Origin: Hyalella azteca | Lineage: Eukaryota > Arthropoda > Malacostraca > Amphipoda > Hyalellidae | DNA: 64,000 nucleotides | Assembly (NCBI RefSeq): GCF_000764305.2 | Contig: NW_025945881.1 | Span: 545,961-609,960, forward strand | Reading direction: 5' to 3' | Shown here: one piece after another, positions 48,020 through 61,865 of the stretch | Layout: each line of letters begins with the position of its first letter | Position numbering within the stretch: the first letter of the stretch is position 1 | The notes under the pieces: model-generated | Told to the model about the DNA's origin: nothing | Seen by the model: only the letters and a program-made list of their open reading frames with translations | Databases searched by the model: none | Program-made: the position numbers and the translations under genes

Positions 48020-48370
48020 TAGTTTTTCTTCGCTACGTACGTGCAACAATATATTAGATAGTGCAACATAATGTTAGATAATGTAACAATATGTTAGTTT
48101 GTTGACCTATATATGAGAATTTGCAATAATATAATAGATTTTGCAACAATATAATAGAATGTGCAACAATAAATTACTATTAGATTATCCAAAAATATAT
48201 TAGAGAGTGCAACAATATATTAGATAGTTCAACATATGTTAGAGAGTTTAAAATACATTAAATTGAGCGCAATATATTAGATTGAGCAACAATATATTTG
48301 ATTATGCAACAACATATTAGAACGTACAGCATTACCTATATTAGATCATGCAACAATATATCAGATTTCA
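48020..48370. repeat. irregular 20-bp AT-rich array
   Basis: Units vary around GTGCAACAATATATTAGATA, at irregular intervals. Confidence 0.85.
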
Positions 48371-48404
48371 GATCCATGAAATACAATTACGATAATATTT
48401 CTGC

Positions 48405-48520
48405 ACAATACATCGGTTAACAATTAACACTGCACTGGATTTATTAAGGTCAATGCTCAATATATCGGTTAACGATTAGCACTGCTCGAGATAAATTAAG
48501 ATGTCCACTCAATATAGCTA
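48405..48520. repeat. two tandem copies of about 65 bp
   Basis: A CAATA(C/T)ATCGGTTAAC phrase, then ATTA(A/G)CACTGC, then a TTAAGRT phrase, occurs at 48409 and again at about 48457. Confidence 0.65.
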
Positions 48521-50250
48521 TAATCAATAAATTAATCATAAACGCCATATCCTGTATGCGATCAAGTTAGGCTATCAATAATTCTAGCTTCTATGTGAAC
48601 TCTGCTCAATTTATTATTCGATTCGATTTCAATAAAAGTTTTAACTTAACCACAGCCCATGAATGCTCCAGGGATTTTCTTCTGATATTGTTTAGAATAT
48701 AAGTCTTTGGAGTTCGTCATTTTTCAATATTAAAATATCGTTGCCGTTGCAGGGAATCTTACTACTGAACTGAACATTCTATTACAGCGCAATTTTTCTT
48801 TATGAAATTTGAAAATTCATCATTAAATCATTTTTTTAATTTTGTGCCGCTTCGGTCGAAATTTTCTTAATAATAATATGAATTTGATGGCAGCATTCTG
48901 TTTGATATCAATCTGAGCTGACGACACAATCATTCTAAATATTATTTCGCAACAGCCGATGATATTTTCTTATTTAATTAATCTAACTTTAGCGACGTCA
49001 CTCTTTTTAATACTAAACCTAAGACGTAGAAGCATTTTATATTAATAATATTTATTCTAATCTACCAAGGCTATTCTTAATATTAATCGAAAGAAGCCTA
49101 TTCAAGTCTTGTTAATAATGACTGGGAACTGCTGCCGTATGTATAGTATATCCACGTAATAAAAATCTGCAGCCTACGAAGCAATTCCTCGTGTAATCTC
49201 AAGCTATCCTCGCATTAATTTTAATCTAATATCAACATGACATTTATGTGGATTTTATCATACTAAAAATACGTTACTGCGATAAGTTTTTCTAAAAATT
49301 AATTTGAACTTTGCGAGGAAAAAAACTAACATGAATATTGATTGAGATTACAGTTAGCGAGGTTGGTACGCTGTCCGCTATAATAACGTAGGGACAGTAG
49401 ATATTTATGGTATCTTTTATCAAGTAGAACATTGTGATTTGTCATAAAAATTAACCGTACAGTATCAGAAATTTATTTCATGGTATGAAAGATCAGTGAA
49501 CGCATGTATGCCATCATTTTCTGTACGAACCAAAATTTACGCGCTAACGAATGTACGAATTTCGTGCACGAATTTACACTTAAACCTTTCTGATAAGCGA
49601 AGGTTTATCAATATCCAGGAGATAATAAAATATGCAGATTTTCAGCGTTCTCAAAGCCTAGCATTTAACCGATTAGCTAATGAACTGCTTATTGGATAAA
49701 ATTATGATTAATGCAGTCACCATGTAACATGTTCAACACGTTTGTGTTTCATTACAGATAACCAGCAACGCTTAATAATTTAATACTATTTGATCAGCAA
49801 TAACGCTTGTTATAGAATGAACCTCGTTACCTTGATCAGTAAACACATCATTATATCCGCAAACATTCACAATGTACCTACGAAGGCTGAACTTCTCTTG
49901 CTTTTAATTTTGTAAGAAGTATGTTTTTCATTAGCTTCACTTACCATTGCGAACCAGAATGTGAATCTGAAGATTTTTTCGTCTCGATGATGTCATTTCC
50001 AGCTGATGGAGTGGGCAAAACCTCTAGACTGAATGTTGGAAAAATGCTGCTATTGCTTTAAATACGAAAGAGCGTCACTATTTCAATAACATGACCCATT
50101 CAGTTTCGTGAGTGATGAATTGGCTTGCATAAAGGAAAACTACGCTGAATAGATTGTCCAGTGTACGTATTGTAATTATTTAGTTTTATAGTTTTATAAT
50201 TTCTTGTCAAATTAATGCGTATTCTTTTCAGATTCATGACCAAAATAGTG

Positions 50251-50368
50251 GAAGCAGGAGCAGACGTAGTACTGATACACCATTTTTCTGGGCTAAACTG
50301 GGTCAGGAGGACCTACACAAGGGCAAAAATTACATCGTTATTTGGACAAAGTCTCACACATTTCTAAA
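50251..50368 (+). repeat. dispersed repeat family B, copy 3
   Basis: AGTACTGATACACC, then GGGCTAAACTGGGTCAGGA, ACACAAGGGCAAAAATTACA and TCGTTATTTGGACAAAGTCT parallel the copy at 2.06 kb. Confidence 0.65.
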
Positions 50369-50544
50369 AATGTATAGCATGATGCACTTGAGCATGAGAC
50401 ATCCTGTGAACTGTACAGCTGAGACCGCACCCACCACCTCCTACAGAACAAACTCCTATATGAGGTCTATACCTAGACCTGCAGTATTATGTCCTATTTG
50501 CTCTGATATAGGATGCTGCTTGCAGCATGTTCAGGTACACATAT

Positions 50545-50692
50545 AAAAAATATAACTCAGTACTCACTGCAGTGAGTGGCAGAGAGCGCATTTTCTCGTC
50601 GACGAAAACTTGAAGTCACTGACAGACAGACGGACGGACAGACGGACATGACGAGCACAATAGCGCCTTTTTCCATAAATGAGAATATGCGC
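50545..50692 (+). repeat. dispersed repeat family A, copy 2
   Basis: Same motif order and orientation as 17949-18100, with scattered substitutions and a shorter GGAC run. A family-B copy lies about 180 bp upstream. Confidence 0.85.
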
Positions 50693-52057
50693 TAAAAAGG
50701 CCCAGAAGGTGAAATCAGGAGTCAAACATGAGAAAGAACGAACTGAAATAATTTTTTATATTGTACATTAAAAAGTGTATGGAGGACATTTTTTTACATA
50801 TTTCTGGAGGATATTTTAGAAATTTGAAGCCTTAAATTTATGGATATCATGCACCAGTTTGTGTCTATGTATAGTACAGCCTGCAGTTTGGCATGGAATT
50901 GTAGCATTTCTGCTGGTTTTCGAGCATCAAGAATGATGAATCCTTTCCGCAGTAAGCAAAGCAATCAACTCGCTCCTAACAATATTGTCGAGAAGCTCGG
51001 GCACTTACAGCATTTCTGCCATCTTGCAGCTACGAGTTCGTGCGAGTGTGGCAACAGAAAGGCGAAATGTCTCTTCCGTGGGCAGGAAATGCTGAGAGTT
51101 TGTTGGACGCCGTGCAGCATCGAGTTAGAATAACGGCCACGAGCAACAAAAAAAATGACGAGATCTAATCCAAAAAATCATAAATCGTCACTTTTGTTCG
51201 ACATTTGAGCACAGAAATTTTCAATGTGCAATGAATTCGTCTTGCGCTCGTGTATAATAACGAGGCAGCACAAAACAATGCCGAGAGGACTGGTGACCCA
51301 GCTAGAGCCATACGAAAAAAAAAATTTCCCCATGGAAGCTCGAGATTTAAGCATAGATATTTGTAATAATATAAATACTTTTATGTGCAGGATTATAATA
51401 AAAGTGATTATGATCTTGATTCCTCAGTCTCATGTGACTCTGCAACACGCCGGACACGTCTACCTTGTCTGACCCGCAGCGATTAATATCAAATGATGGA
51501 GCCCTCGAGACCCAGGCTGCGCTCGGCCATCCATCAGAGGAAGGCCCCGCACGTATGTCGGGCCACTGCAGGTCACGATATGAACACTGGTAAACTTCTT
51601 GTTTGCAGGATAGTTTGCAATGTAATTGGTTAATTTATACATGGCAAATAATCTTGCTAGTGAATTTGAGACAAATGCCTGAAATATCTGACTAAAATAT
51701 GTAATCGGTCTCGGAAATTGTCAATGCAAAAGACTTTGTTTTTAATTTTAATATAAATTTAACGAAATACTATTCATCATTTGGCCTGCAGCGTCAACCG
51801 AACATGATGATTTTATTCAGCATAAGAAGATCAGTATAAATTAATTGATAATTGCAGTAGACCTCGTGACCGGATATACCATGTTATCAGGGCATCAGTT
51901 TAAGGACGTGAACGGATAACATCCCCGACACCATTCGACGAAGGAATCTCGACCTCGCAAATTCTGAACATATGCGATCTCTGGTGGGAATTTAGGCAAT
52001 TAAAACTTACTAGTGAAACTGCAGTAACTCAATAACTTGGCTGCACTCTGAGCGCTG

Positions 52058-52850
52058 CTAGCCGCTTCAGTAAACGCTGCTTTTGGAAGCTCAAATTCAT
52101 CATGCATATAGGCTAAATCTTTCAGTAGAAACTAAGAAACTAACTGAATTGTCAGGCAATGGAAACGAGCGCCATACTTGAATTGTGAGGCAGTAGAAAC
52201 AAACACCATACTTGAATTGTGAGGCAGTAGAAACAAACGCCATACTTGAATTGTGAGGCAGTAGAAACGAACGCCATAATTGAATATTGTGAGGCAGTAG
52301 AAACAAACACCATACTTGAATATTTTGAGACTGTAGGAACAAACACCATACTTGAATTGTGAGGCAGTAGAAAAAAACACCATACTTGAATAACTAGCCG
52401 CTTCAGTAAACGCTGCTTTTGGAAGCTCAAATTCATCATGCATATAGGCTAAATCTTTCAGTAGAAACTAAGAAACTAACTGAATTGTGAGCCAGTACAA
52501 ACAAACGCCATACTTGAATTGCGAGGCAGTAGAAACAAACGCCATACTTGAATAGTGAGGCAGTAGAAACAAACGCCATACTTGAATTGCGAGGCAGTAG
52601 AAACAAATACCATACTTGAATTGTGAGGCAGTAGAAACAAACGCCATACTTGAATAGTGAGGCAGTAGAAGCAAACGCCATACTTGAATTGCGAGGCAGT
52701 AGAAACGAATACCATACTTGAATTGTGAGGCAGTGGAAACAAACACCATACTTGAATTGTGAGGCAGTAAAAACAAACACCATAGTTAAATATTGTGAGG
52801 AAACAACACCATACTTGAACAGTGAGGCAGTAGAAACTAGCTCCCTCACT
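52058..52850. repeat. 34-bp minisatellite interrupted by a duplicated 94-bp segment
   Basis: Units contain CATACTTGAATTGTGAGGCA and GTAGAAACAAACGC. A non-unit segment (CTAGCCGCTTCAGTAAACGC through AACTAACTGAATTGT) occurs at 52058-52152 and again at 52394-52488, so array and flank were duplicated together with an offset of 336 bp. Minus-strand frames are open because of the repeats. Confidence 0.93.
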
Positions 52851-54220
52851 GACTTATGTAAATAACTCGAACCAACACACCTAATTTGTGATCCTTGATT
52901 CACAACAAGGGATGTTTTGAGCAATTCAGTTAAACATATAAATTTTCATAGATTTACTCACGTTGGGCCAAAAGTTTGGTCCGTTGGCTTGTTTCATTTA
53001 CAACAAGCAATCCACGGCATCCAATAGCTTCGCTCATTTAATGCCTGAATTAACTGTACTCAATTCCTGCGTATGTTCACTCTTCAATTGATATATAATG
53101 TTAATGCATATACTTTTAAAATATTTTAGCCTTCCATCCCGTGCTTAAGCATTAAGATCTCATACTTCCGAGTAATAGGAGGGTAATCTCATTGATACAG
53201 AGTAAGAAAAGAAGTATCATTGCTATGTCCACTCTCTATAATCATGCCATGGGAAAAAATGTGTGTCACTATATGGACAATATGAACCGTTCATGTTTAT
53301 GAGTGTACGAGGCTGAATACCTTAGAGCGACTCGTTTGAGACGTTCGCTTTTCACTTCAAAGATATGAATGTGAAATTCAATTATTATAATTATAATCTC
53401 TTGAGAGTAATTTCTGCTCAATATTTATCGGTGAAAGTATAGCGAAGACTTTTGAAACTTGAGTACAATCATTTCTGTAAGAATTATTAAGCGCATTTGA
53501 TCTCATCGAAGTTGTGTGCGGCACTTCATATAAAAAGGTTCATGAAGTGGAATGAATGAAAAGGTTCACTTCATATAAATGGCGTAACCTTTGAAAGTAA
53601 TGACGTATAACATTTCTCCTCCATGATGCTCCACATTACTAATACATTGGGAAATGCCTAAAAAATCATTGTATGAATAGCTTTTATAAACGCTAATGGC
53701 TCATCAACGCAACAACGAACGCTCATTTATCAAAGCAGTAAAACTAGTTGATAGTCTCTACAAAGCATAAGATTTGTTAGATTTACCATGTATAACGCTG
53801 GTGCCCTCTCTGTTTATTTTCGATCAGAGTTTTACAGCAACTGATGGGGACACAGCATCCTGTTCAAACAGAACGATTTATTATAACGGGATAACTAAGT
53901 TCTTGCATTCACTTTTTGAAAGTCGGTTCGATGAACTGGAATAGACACTGTGGGAAATTATATTGTGTTGACAATGAACGATCGTTTGTACGAAAAATAT
54001 TAAACCATTTCCTTACCAATATACAATCTATTAGCCTTATCGAATAGAATATAATGTTTTTTGCATTACAGTTTATCTTTTAGAGCGCATGTATATATGG
54101 CCTTACGAAATTCTCAAAGTCAGTGAGACCTTTTTTTAGATTTCATGCCGATTCTCCTGATATTGAAAAAAGTCGATTATTCATAAACGTCTACTTAGTT
54201 TTGAAAATTTCAAAATGAAT
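52851..54220. other. AT-rich intergenic sequence, no gene seen
   Basis: Only the family-C copy at 53.24 kb is recognised. Confidence 0.6.
53240..53325 (+). repeat. dispersed repeat family C, copy 3
   Basis: GGGAAAAAATGTGTGTCACT, then ATATGGACAATATGAACCGT and TTATGAGTGTA, matching the copies at 15.9 and 43.6 kb in the same orientation. Confidence 0.6.
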
Positions 54221-54225
54221 TCGCG

Positions 54226-54300
54226 GAGCGCGGGGTGGCCAAACTGTCAAGATCACAAAGATCTCAGCTGAGAGTTGGGGATTCGAAACTCGCGGAAGGT
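54226..54300 (+). repeat. tRNA-like sequence, probable SINE head or tRNA pseudogene
   Basis: TGGCCAAACTGTCAAG at 54236 resembles a Pol III A box and GGGATTCGAAACT at 54278 a B box, at tRNA spacing. AGAT and ATCT can pair around a 7-base loop holding CAA, and a longer variable arm (CAGCTGAG) follows, as in Leu-type tRNAs. The position before the anticodon is A rather than T, and the T stem and acceptor stem pair badly, so it is not a functional tRNA gene. Confidence 0.45.
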
Positions 54301-54867
54301 TGCAAAAATTTGCTCAAATTCGTCAAGGTGTCTAAGATTCAAGAATCTTGTTGGCAACATGCCCACAAGACTTAACTAAAACTGACTCTAAAATATTATA
54401 TATTTATATATAATTAGCATTACGTAACTCCCTTCATCCACATGCTTGCAGCCCGGTCACTACTTTACACTTCGATTGAAAAAATTTAAATTTTGTTTTT
54501 GTTTTGTTTATTTGATCTACACATTTTTCAAGTCACGCTAGTTACTGACAACATATTCGGTTAGAACATCGCTATGTAACGTGCTTTTAATAAGATATTT
54601 TCAACCCATCTTGTCTAACTTTATACTGAAAAAATCATAGAACATCATCAATTTCTTTTTCATGTATATGTGGCTTGGTGAATACTTCCCGATTTATAAC
54701 AAACATCCTGCATTATAATAAAATCTCGTAAGAACGTTGTCAATAAGCGCTAAATTGTTAAATAACTCATACTGAAACACCTACATGCCTTACCTAAGAT
54801 TGAGTAAATCATGCTATTCAATTTTATTTTTATAATTGTTTAGTTCGATTTCCGAAAAACATAAATA
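54301..54867. other. AT-rich spacer
   Basis: If the tRNA-like head belongs to a SINE, its body would lie here at the left edge. No poly(A) tail or repeat end is clear. Confidence 0.5.
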
Positions 54868-55465
54868 GTTTCTGTTATTAGAAATAAATACATAGATAGT
54901 ACCTGTTATTAGAAATAAGTACATAAATTGTAATTGCTATTTGAAAGAAATACATAAATAGTACTTACCATTAGAAAGAAATACATAAATAGTATCTGTT
55001 ATTAGAAATAAATACATAAATAGTGCTTGCTTGATATTAGAAAGAAATACATAAGTAATATCTGTCATTAGAAATAAATACATAAATAGTACATGTTATT
55101 GGAAAGAAGTATATAAATAGTACTTGCTATTAGAAAGAAATACATAAATAGTGACTACTATTAGAAAACATACATAAATAGTATCTGTTATTAGAAATAA
55201 ATACATAAATAGTACTTGCTATTATAAAGAAATACACAAATAGTAACTGCTATAAGAGAGAAATACATAAATAGTACCCGCTCATGGAAATAAATGCATA
55301 AATAGTACTTGCTATCAGAAATAAATACATAAATAGTACCCGCTCCTACAAAGAAATACATAAATAATACTTGCAGTGGAAATAAATACATAAATAGAAC
55401 CCGCTCTTGTAAATAATACTTGCATTAGAAATAAATACATAAATAGTACCTGCTATTAGAAGGAA
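54868..55465. repeat. 31-bp minisatellite, about 19 copies
   Basis: Units contain AAATACATAAATAGTACTTG and CTATTAGAAAG, with many single-base and short length variants. Confidence 0.95.
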
Positions 55466-55734
55466 ATACTACTGAGACTATTTCCGAGAAGTTACAAATA
55501 AGGATCGCTTATTTGTATAGCGCGTACATTAATTATTGGTGCTTAATTTGGCACAAACAGTACAGAATATTCTGACATTAAGAATTGTGTGCCGTGCGAC
55601 GATTCTGTCATAATGATAGAAATGACCTAGAGACCTAGATTACTGTGGCTGCTGTATTTCAGGAAAAAATCAATATACATACATCCCTGTATTGCGTTTA
55701 AGAATAACATTGGCAACGCATAAAACTGTATCAT

Positions 55735-55845
55735 TAATGTGTACATGTAAACCATGTAATTACATGTAAACCATGTTTAAATTTCATGTAAACCATGCAA
55801 TTACAGGTAAACAATGTTTAAATTACATGTAAACCATGCAAAGTA
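55735..55845. repeat. short array of ACATGTAAACCATG units
   Basis: About five copies of CATGTAAACCATG separated by TAATTA or TTTAAATT spacers. Confidence 0.85.
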
Positions 55846-58800
55846 AACACCAAGAATATTCAGCATAACTTTGTTGCGAATGTTTCGGAGACCAGCTCCA
55901 TCATCGGTTCCAGAACTTGAATAAAACAAGTACAATCAATAGAGAGAAGCCAAATTTAGATGGAAGAGATTTAAACCCTTAGTAACGAATGAAACCGTGG
56001 TAACGAAAAAATGGGCTAAGGAACATAAAAACTTATCGAATAATATTTTCGAGTAGATGAGAAATGTTAGCGACGTTAAGGTAAGCTTTCTGTTTACAAT
56101 TATTGCAGCAATCTAGTAAATTCTGGAATTTTGGCACCAGAGAATGGAACCTCAAAATAAAAAACGAAATTCTCGTACAAATCTCTTGAATGTTGTCAAT
56201 AGACTGCCTTTGATTTACCTAGAATTTTATTTGGTCTTTAATTCTTGGTTGGGAGAGTAATAGGGATGCGTGTGATGTACATAAGTTAAATTTTTTTAGG
56301 TAATTCTTTTCGTATATAAGTGAATGGACTTTCGACATTCATACAACTAATGCTGGAATAAATCAAGTTCATTTCACTTCATAGGAAGGAAAAGTTGGTT
56401 GCATTTCAATTGGTATATGAGAGACCTTCTCAACTTTCTTTATTCTATGCAATGCATTTCACTCGTCAAAATTTTCGCCACGTATAATTTTCCAGATTAA
56501 ACAACAGTGCAATTCTTGTATTCAAACACAACCTAGCCGTAACCATCATTCTACCCTAATAAAATACTTACGTTCTGTTCTTGTCTTGCATGATTTTTTA
56601 ATGAAAGTGAACTTATTATTTCAGATTTTCTTTTAAACACCAACGCCGCCTCCAACCATCGCAGCTGCATCAGTAAGTCAAGGCAAGCAAGCAGATATTC
56701 TTATTCCTGACGAAGGGCGAAGCTCGTGTTTCCTGAGGCGTTTTGCATCGTTGAGCGTCTCGAGGCCTGCAATGTTATGCACTCGAGAAGCTAAGGCCTA
56801 TTTGCCGCCAGCCAACAACAAATGTCTTGAAAAAATCACCGAGTGCAAAGAAAGAGTTTCGCGTGCGTCAGAATTTCTAAAGAGGCCTTAGGCTGCTCTG
56901 TCAAATAAATTTTCTGCTCTGTCAAATTATTTTTTTTAATAAATTGTGTTTAAACTATTTTCGAAATATTCAATGATCGCAATCGTATACTTTAGATCGC
57001 GATGCATTCTGTAGCAAGCTTCACGTAAAATAACACACTCACTCATAAGCTAAATTTACATTTAAGCACAGATTGGGCTCGTCTGAAGGCCATTGATAAA
57101 TGCAGCGGTTAACATTTTAACTTCACAGTTCCTCGATTCTTTTTTTCTATTTGTATCCTTCGGTTTTAAGGATGCTTCTTGTGTTATTTCAATAATGCAG
57201 ATAACGTTTATTTGTAGTCCTCATTGTACATTGTAAACAAGCATGAGTACGGTAAGACTAATCTGGAGCTTTATATTAATATGAAAACAAACTAAAGCAA
57301 TAAAATATTAAATCATTTGTTCAAGCTCGTACTAAGAGCTACACCACAAAACGCATTGACGTTAACTAGCTGCGTGCGTTATTTAATGTATTTTATAATT
57401 GAATTTGATTCATTTGGTGTATTCAAATGACACCAAATTTCAATAAATTTTATGCGATTCTAAGTGAAGGCATTAAGGGATTTTAATTCATTTAGAAATT
57501 ATTGTAAAGCAACAGCATTTCATTCTAATTGATGAAAGATGCACATTATCTTTTTCTTTAATTACCCATGCACCGAAAACTCATGCGTTACATAATATTT
57601 TTATTTCAGTATAATCGGGGAATGAGAACAAGGCTTGAATATTGACAAGCACAAAATTCTTGCTGATATTTTACAACAAATTTACGACTCTGTTGAATAC
57701 TTACCTGTTTTTTGTTCCCTTTTCCGTATTAGGGAATAGTATTAATTTATACAAATCAGGAATTATGATGTTTTAGTAATAGTGATTATGCAATTTACGT
57801 TTAGAGTTTTACTTTTTCATTTAGACTTTTACAGACTTTAGGTTTTCATAATTTCAATCTGTTTTTCATTCTTGTTTTAAAGGCTGGAGAGAACTACATG
57901 AGCACAGCGCAATTGTACAGATAATGTAAATCTCGGCGTGCTACATGAATTGCACCATTACAAATCTTGCAGTACTCCAATTAAGCGATACAGTGATAGA
58001 AAGACGTAGTACGAAATCTATTCTACAGTATCTTCAATACGTGGCTTTTGTGTTTATAATTCTTGACGAATAATTTCACTTTACTCGACCTTATATGTAT
58101 TTAGCCGTGCACATTTAAAGGAATTACACAAATTGGTTTCCAAATTTCAATTGAATTACATGAGATCGTTTGGATGCCACAGTCATCAATCTCCTTCCAT
58201 TTTAATCCCAAATAATAGCTGGTCTTCATACTCACAGCAAGAGACTAATTACGAAGCATAGATCGAAATGAACCTGCATCTGAGAGCCTCTGAACGCGTC
58301 ACGCAAAGCCCCTTCTTATGGTCCCTTAATTAATTATTTAGAAGCATTCGAGTGCCATATGTGACCGTCAGTCGGTCACTGGACACTCAGACATAATTTG
58401 GCCTCAATACTCAATGATATTCAATATTAATTTAGCTATTGAAATTTTCTTTTTTTATCTTTTCTTGCTCGTGCAAAATATTAGAAATAAAAAAACGATT
58501 CTTATCTCTCCAGGATGAGTAATAAATAAATAAGAACATTCAGGAGCTCTAAACTTCGACGAGTCAACTAATTTATTTAATATTTATTTCGTACGAACCA
58601 AGCACGGAAAAAAATGTGCGCACGACATGAAAAATCACGGCAGTTACCATCGCTTCAAATACGGTAGGGCTTCCCGGGAAAGTTGGATAACGAGGAAACT
58701 TTTTCAGGAAGCCCAGCGCCATTCCCAGGTCGGTCATTTTGCAGCGACACTAATTTGCTTGGAACCTCCGCGAAATTTGTCCGCCGGATGTCAACTGTCA

Positions 58801-61784
58801 CGGCGGACAGGTGGGAAAATCCGGATTTTTCTCAAAACTCAGAGCTAGGCTTGAAAAAGTTAATCAAAACTCTTTTGTGGTGTTTACAGTGAATCAAATG
58901 GTTGTTAACCTCGAGTAATTTTGGGTAAAATTTAACGGTAAAATATTTGACGGTTAGTAAAATGTTGTTAAATGAAATGCGGTTTATGCATCGGTATTTT
59001 TGCATCAGTAATAACGTTAAATGAAAAGCTCGTCAGTCATCCTTCGGATTAGGATTTATTCATCAGAAAATGGTGATCCAGCATAAAGTATTCAGAGCTC
59101 AATATAAAGTGTAACCAGACGTACTAATGGGTTTTCCATCTCTAAAAATAAACATTTATTAATTTTCTACCATCGCGCTTACATTTCCTTTGGAATGAAT
59201 AATATCAATCTCATCAATCATTTTATTGTCGAAGAATGTAGCAATAAACTTTACATTGCGTTACACTTGCCTTTTGTATGTTGGTATATAAAGTCAACTC
59301 ATCCGCAGACAACGCACAAATAACGCCTCTTCCCGTCATATACGTGATGAAAATTGCATACCTTCAAAATTAAAATGTTATAATTAATTTCCCGTGTTCC
59401 GGATCATGAACGGATAATGACTGATGGAAAATGGCATGCATGTTTACCTTGTTCGTCGTAAATAATTGCTCGTAATTGCTTGGGATTTAGCTACGGGATG
59501 TAATTGCAATGGCTGATTTCTAATAATATTGGTTACTTAAATTTGAAAATTTTGTGCAGAATACCAGGCTACAGTACGAAGTATAACAGAAATGCCCTTT
59601 ATAATTGTAACAGAAATGATGCAATTTTTTATGGAAAATAATCCTTAAAATTCTGATGTGTAAAATATTCACACTGTACAACCATATGAATGAAATAAAC
59701 GATTAAATATTTATTTGATTTTGATTATTGCTAATTTACAACGAAAAGTACACAAAAATGGTGAACTTCTGTTTGTATTAGTCAGCTATGTATGCAGTTA
59801 AAATTATATATCTGACCAAATTCTACTAAATGAAGTACTGCAGGTTCTTCTTCTACCCGTTCAAGAAATAAACAAATTTCAAATAAATTTTTTAACAAGA
59901 ATTACAATAAACTAACAAGATAATTTCATGATAGTTGGATTTTATTATAAAGTTTATACATCGATCACCACGGCAATAAGTGCCAGTTCTTCATTGAACT
60001 TCAGAGCGACTTGAAGGCAAGCCAATTCTCTGACAGACTTGCGGACAGTTCTTGACACGCAAGCGACAGCTCTAAAATTGACTATAAAAATGGCAGTGAT
60101 AAAGATAGGAAACTACTGAAATATTTCATAGCAATCCTGTTCATGAGATTTGTTTCTTGTCCTCTGTGTGTACTAAAACGGATTGCGCTTGGTTTTATGA
60201 CGCTGACGTCAGCAAGTCTCAAATCTGGCGAGCAATATACTGATAACAGTTTTAATTGCACTTATTCCATTATTTACTTTAGTCACCTTTAAACATTGGC
60301 AAGTCCAATCAAATGATCTAATTTTATACTTCATCTTTTCAGTCCGAAGGATATTGTCGAAAAAATATTTATTTCCAACTTCATCAGCACAGACAATACA
60401 TCAGGCCGCTTCATTTCTAATAGAAACGTTTTTTTGCAGCGAAAAAAAAAATTAAGAATTTTTCCAGTTAAGGGGGATCCTCGTGAAACGGTGCGAAAAA
60501 AAATGTGTTCCGCAGATATCTTCTTTTAAATATTTGTGAGGAATTAATTATTACAGACATTAAATTAAAATTACATTATTTCGCTTATTATTAACCACAT
60601 AAATACCAATGTGCTCGTCGTAGGACAAATAACCATTATATATTTTCATTTATAATGCTTTGAATTATAAAATAATAATCTAAGGAATAATAAAATTCAA
60701 GTGCAATAATTATTCTCAAATTTGAGCTTGTAAACATCTAACCGGCCACTGTTTACCCGTCTTAAAAAATTCCACAGAAATTGAGTTCGTTCAGAAATAT
60801 GTTTCATAATGAGGCTTCTTTTGGCATTTTTTCTCAAAAAATGTGTTGAGTAATACACCTTCCTTAGTGTTTTTTTCCATTACCATTTCCTGCACCCGAA
60901 AAAGGCAGAAAATTAGATTGTTTACCATGTGAATTCATCCAATTTCCTCGTTCTCACAATTATTTCTGTTGACTTAATTTTTGCAAAAGCCAAAACGCTG
61001 CTGGCACCGCTAACTGGCTTTATTCACAAAGCGAGGAACAAACACCGGCCCAATAAACTAATCTCACGCACAAGTGGCGTGCACAGAAATGACATCATAA
61101 TAGTACCCTTCAAACCCGTTCCTTGCTATTATCTTCAGAACTTGCGTCGACCATTTTCATACCAAATTAATGGAAATAATTAAAAAATATAGATCAAAAT
61201 TAAACAACTGAATCAAATTTTTTCACTCTTTGGCACATATTCTCAAGATAATAGGTCTAAAATGCACTTCACTTGTAGTGCGAAGCAAGCCGTCCAAGGT
61301 GCGCTAGGATGCAACGCAGCAAATCGAGACCACACCGCACGAAGTCTGGCAAGCAACTGCCGTAGAGTTCGGGCATGAGGCTCAGTAAAGGTGACGGGGG
61401 CGCTGCTCGCTTTGTGTGCACGCGCTACTCTTCTTCCCTTACACTTGAAAGCTTCACCTGACATTGGAACTTGACACTTTAACCTAGGCTAACGCACATT
61501 CATAAGATGCAATATTACACTGTTATAACGCATTGAATTAGCTAACGTAAGCCAATGAAATTAATATTATGACTGCACAGACGCACTAAGGCGATTACGA
61601 AGTTTTTACTGGTTTTCCTCAGATGACGTAACTTTCAAAAACCTTTCTCCTGAAACTTGTGACTGAAGAATCGAAAGTAACATACCAAGCCACATTTTCA
61701 GCGACGATAGTTTTTATGTCAAGGTTGTCATGTCTTTAAGACAATTTGTTGCACCTTTTGTTATAATGAGGCGCAAGTGCGTCA
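55846..61784. other. AT-rich intergenic sequence, no supported gene
   Basis: Two stretches are richer in GC than their surroundings: 56640-56840 and 58627-58830. The latter holds a GC-rich hairpin. A minus-strand frame at 61243-61464 (73 codons) is also GC-richer, without a known motif. Confidence 0.55.
58778..58809. repeat. GC-rich hairpin
   Basis: TGTCCGCCG and CGGCGGACA are perfect 9-bp complements around a 14-base loop, inside a locally GC-rich island. Confidence 0.75.
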
Positions 61785-61865
61785 AAATATTCAAATAACT
61801 TACAATACAGGTAACTATTACAATACAGGTATTGTTACAGACAACTATTACAATACAGGTAACAT
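61785..61865. repeat. short array of CTATTACAATACAGGTA units
   Basis: Three to four copies of (A)CTATTACAATACAGGTAA, with one carrying a small insert (TTGTTACAGACAA). Confidence 0.8.

Larger units (their letters stand above)
48521..52057. other. intergenic sequence, no supported gene
   Basis: It carries the family-B and family-A repeat copies at 50.25-50.69 kb. The plus-strand frame 50840-51133 (97 codons) has no recognisable motif. Confidence 0.55.

Noticed and set aside
52100..52924. Minus-strand frames with TASQFKYGVCFYCL repeats
   Set aside because: Artefact of the 34-bp array; several frames are open simultaneously.
61243..61464. GC-richer minus-strand frame of 73 codons
   Set aside because: No family motif recognised; local GC content alone can keep such a frame open.
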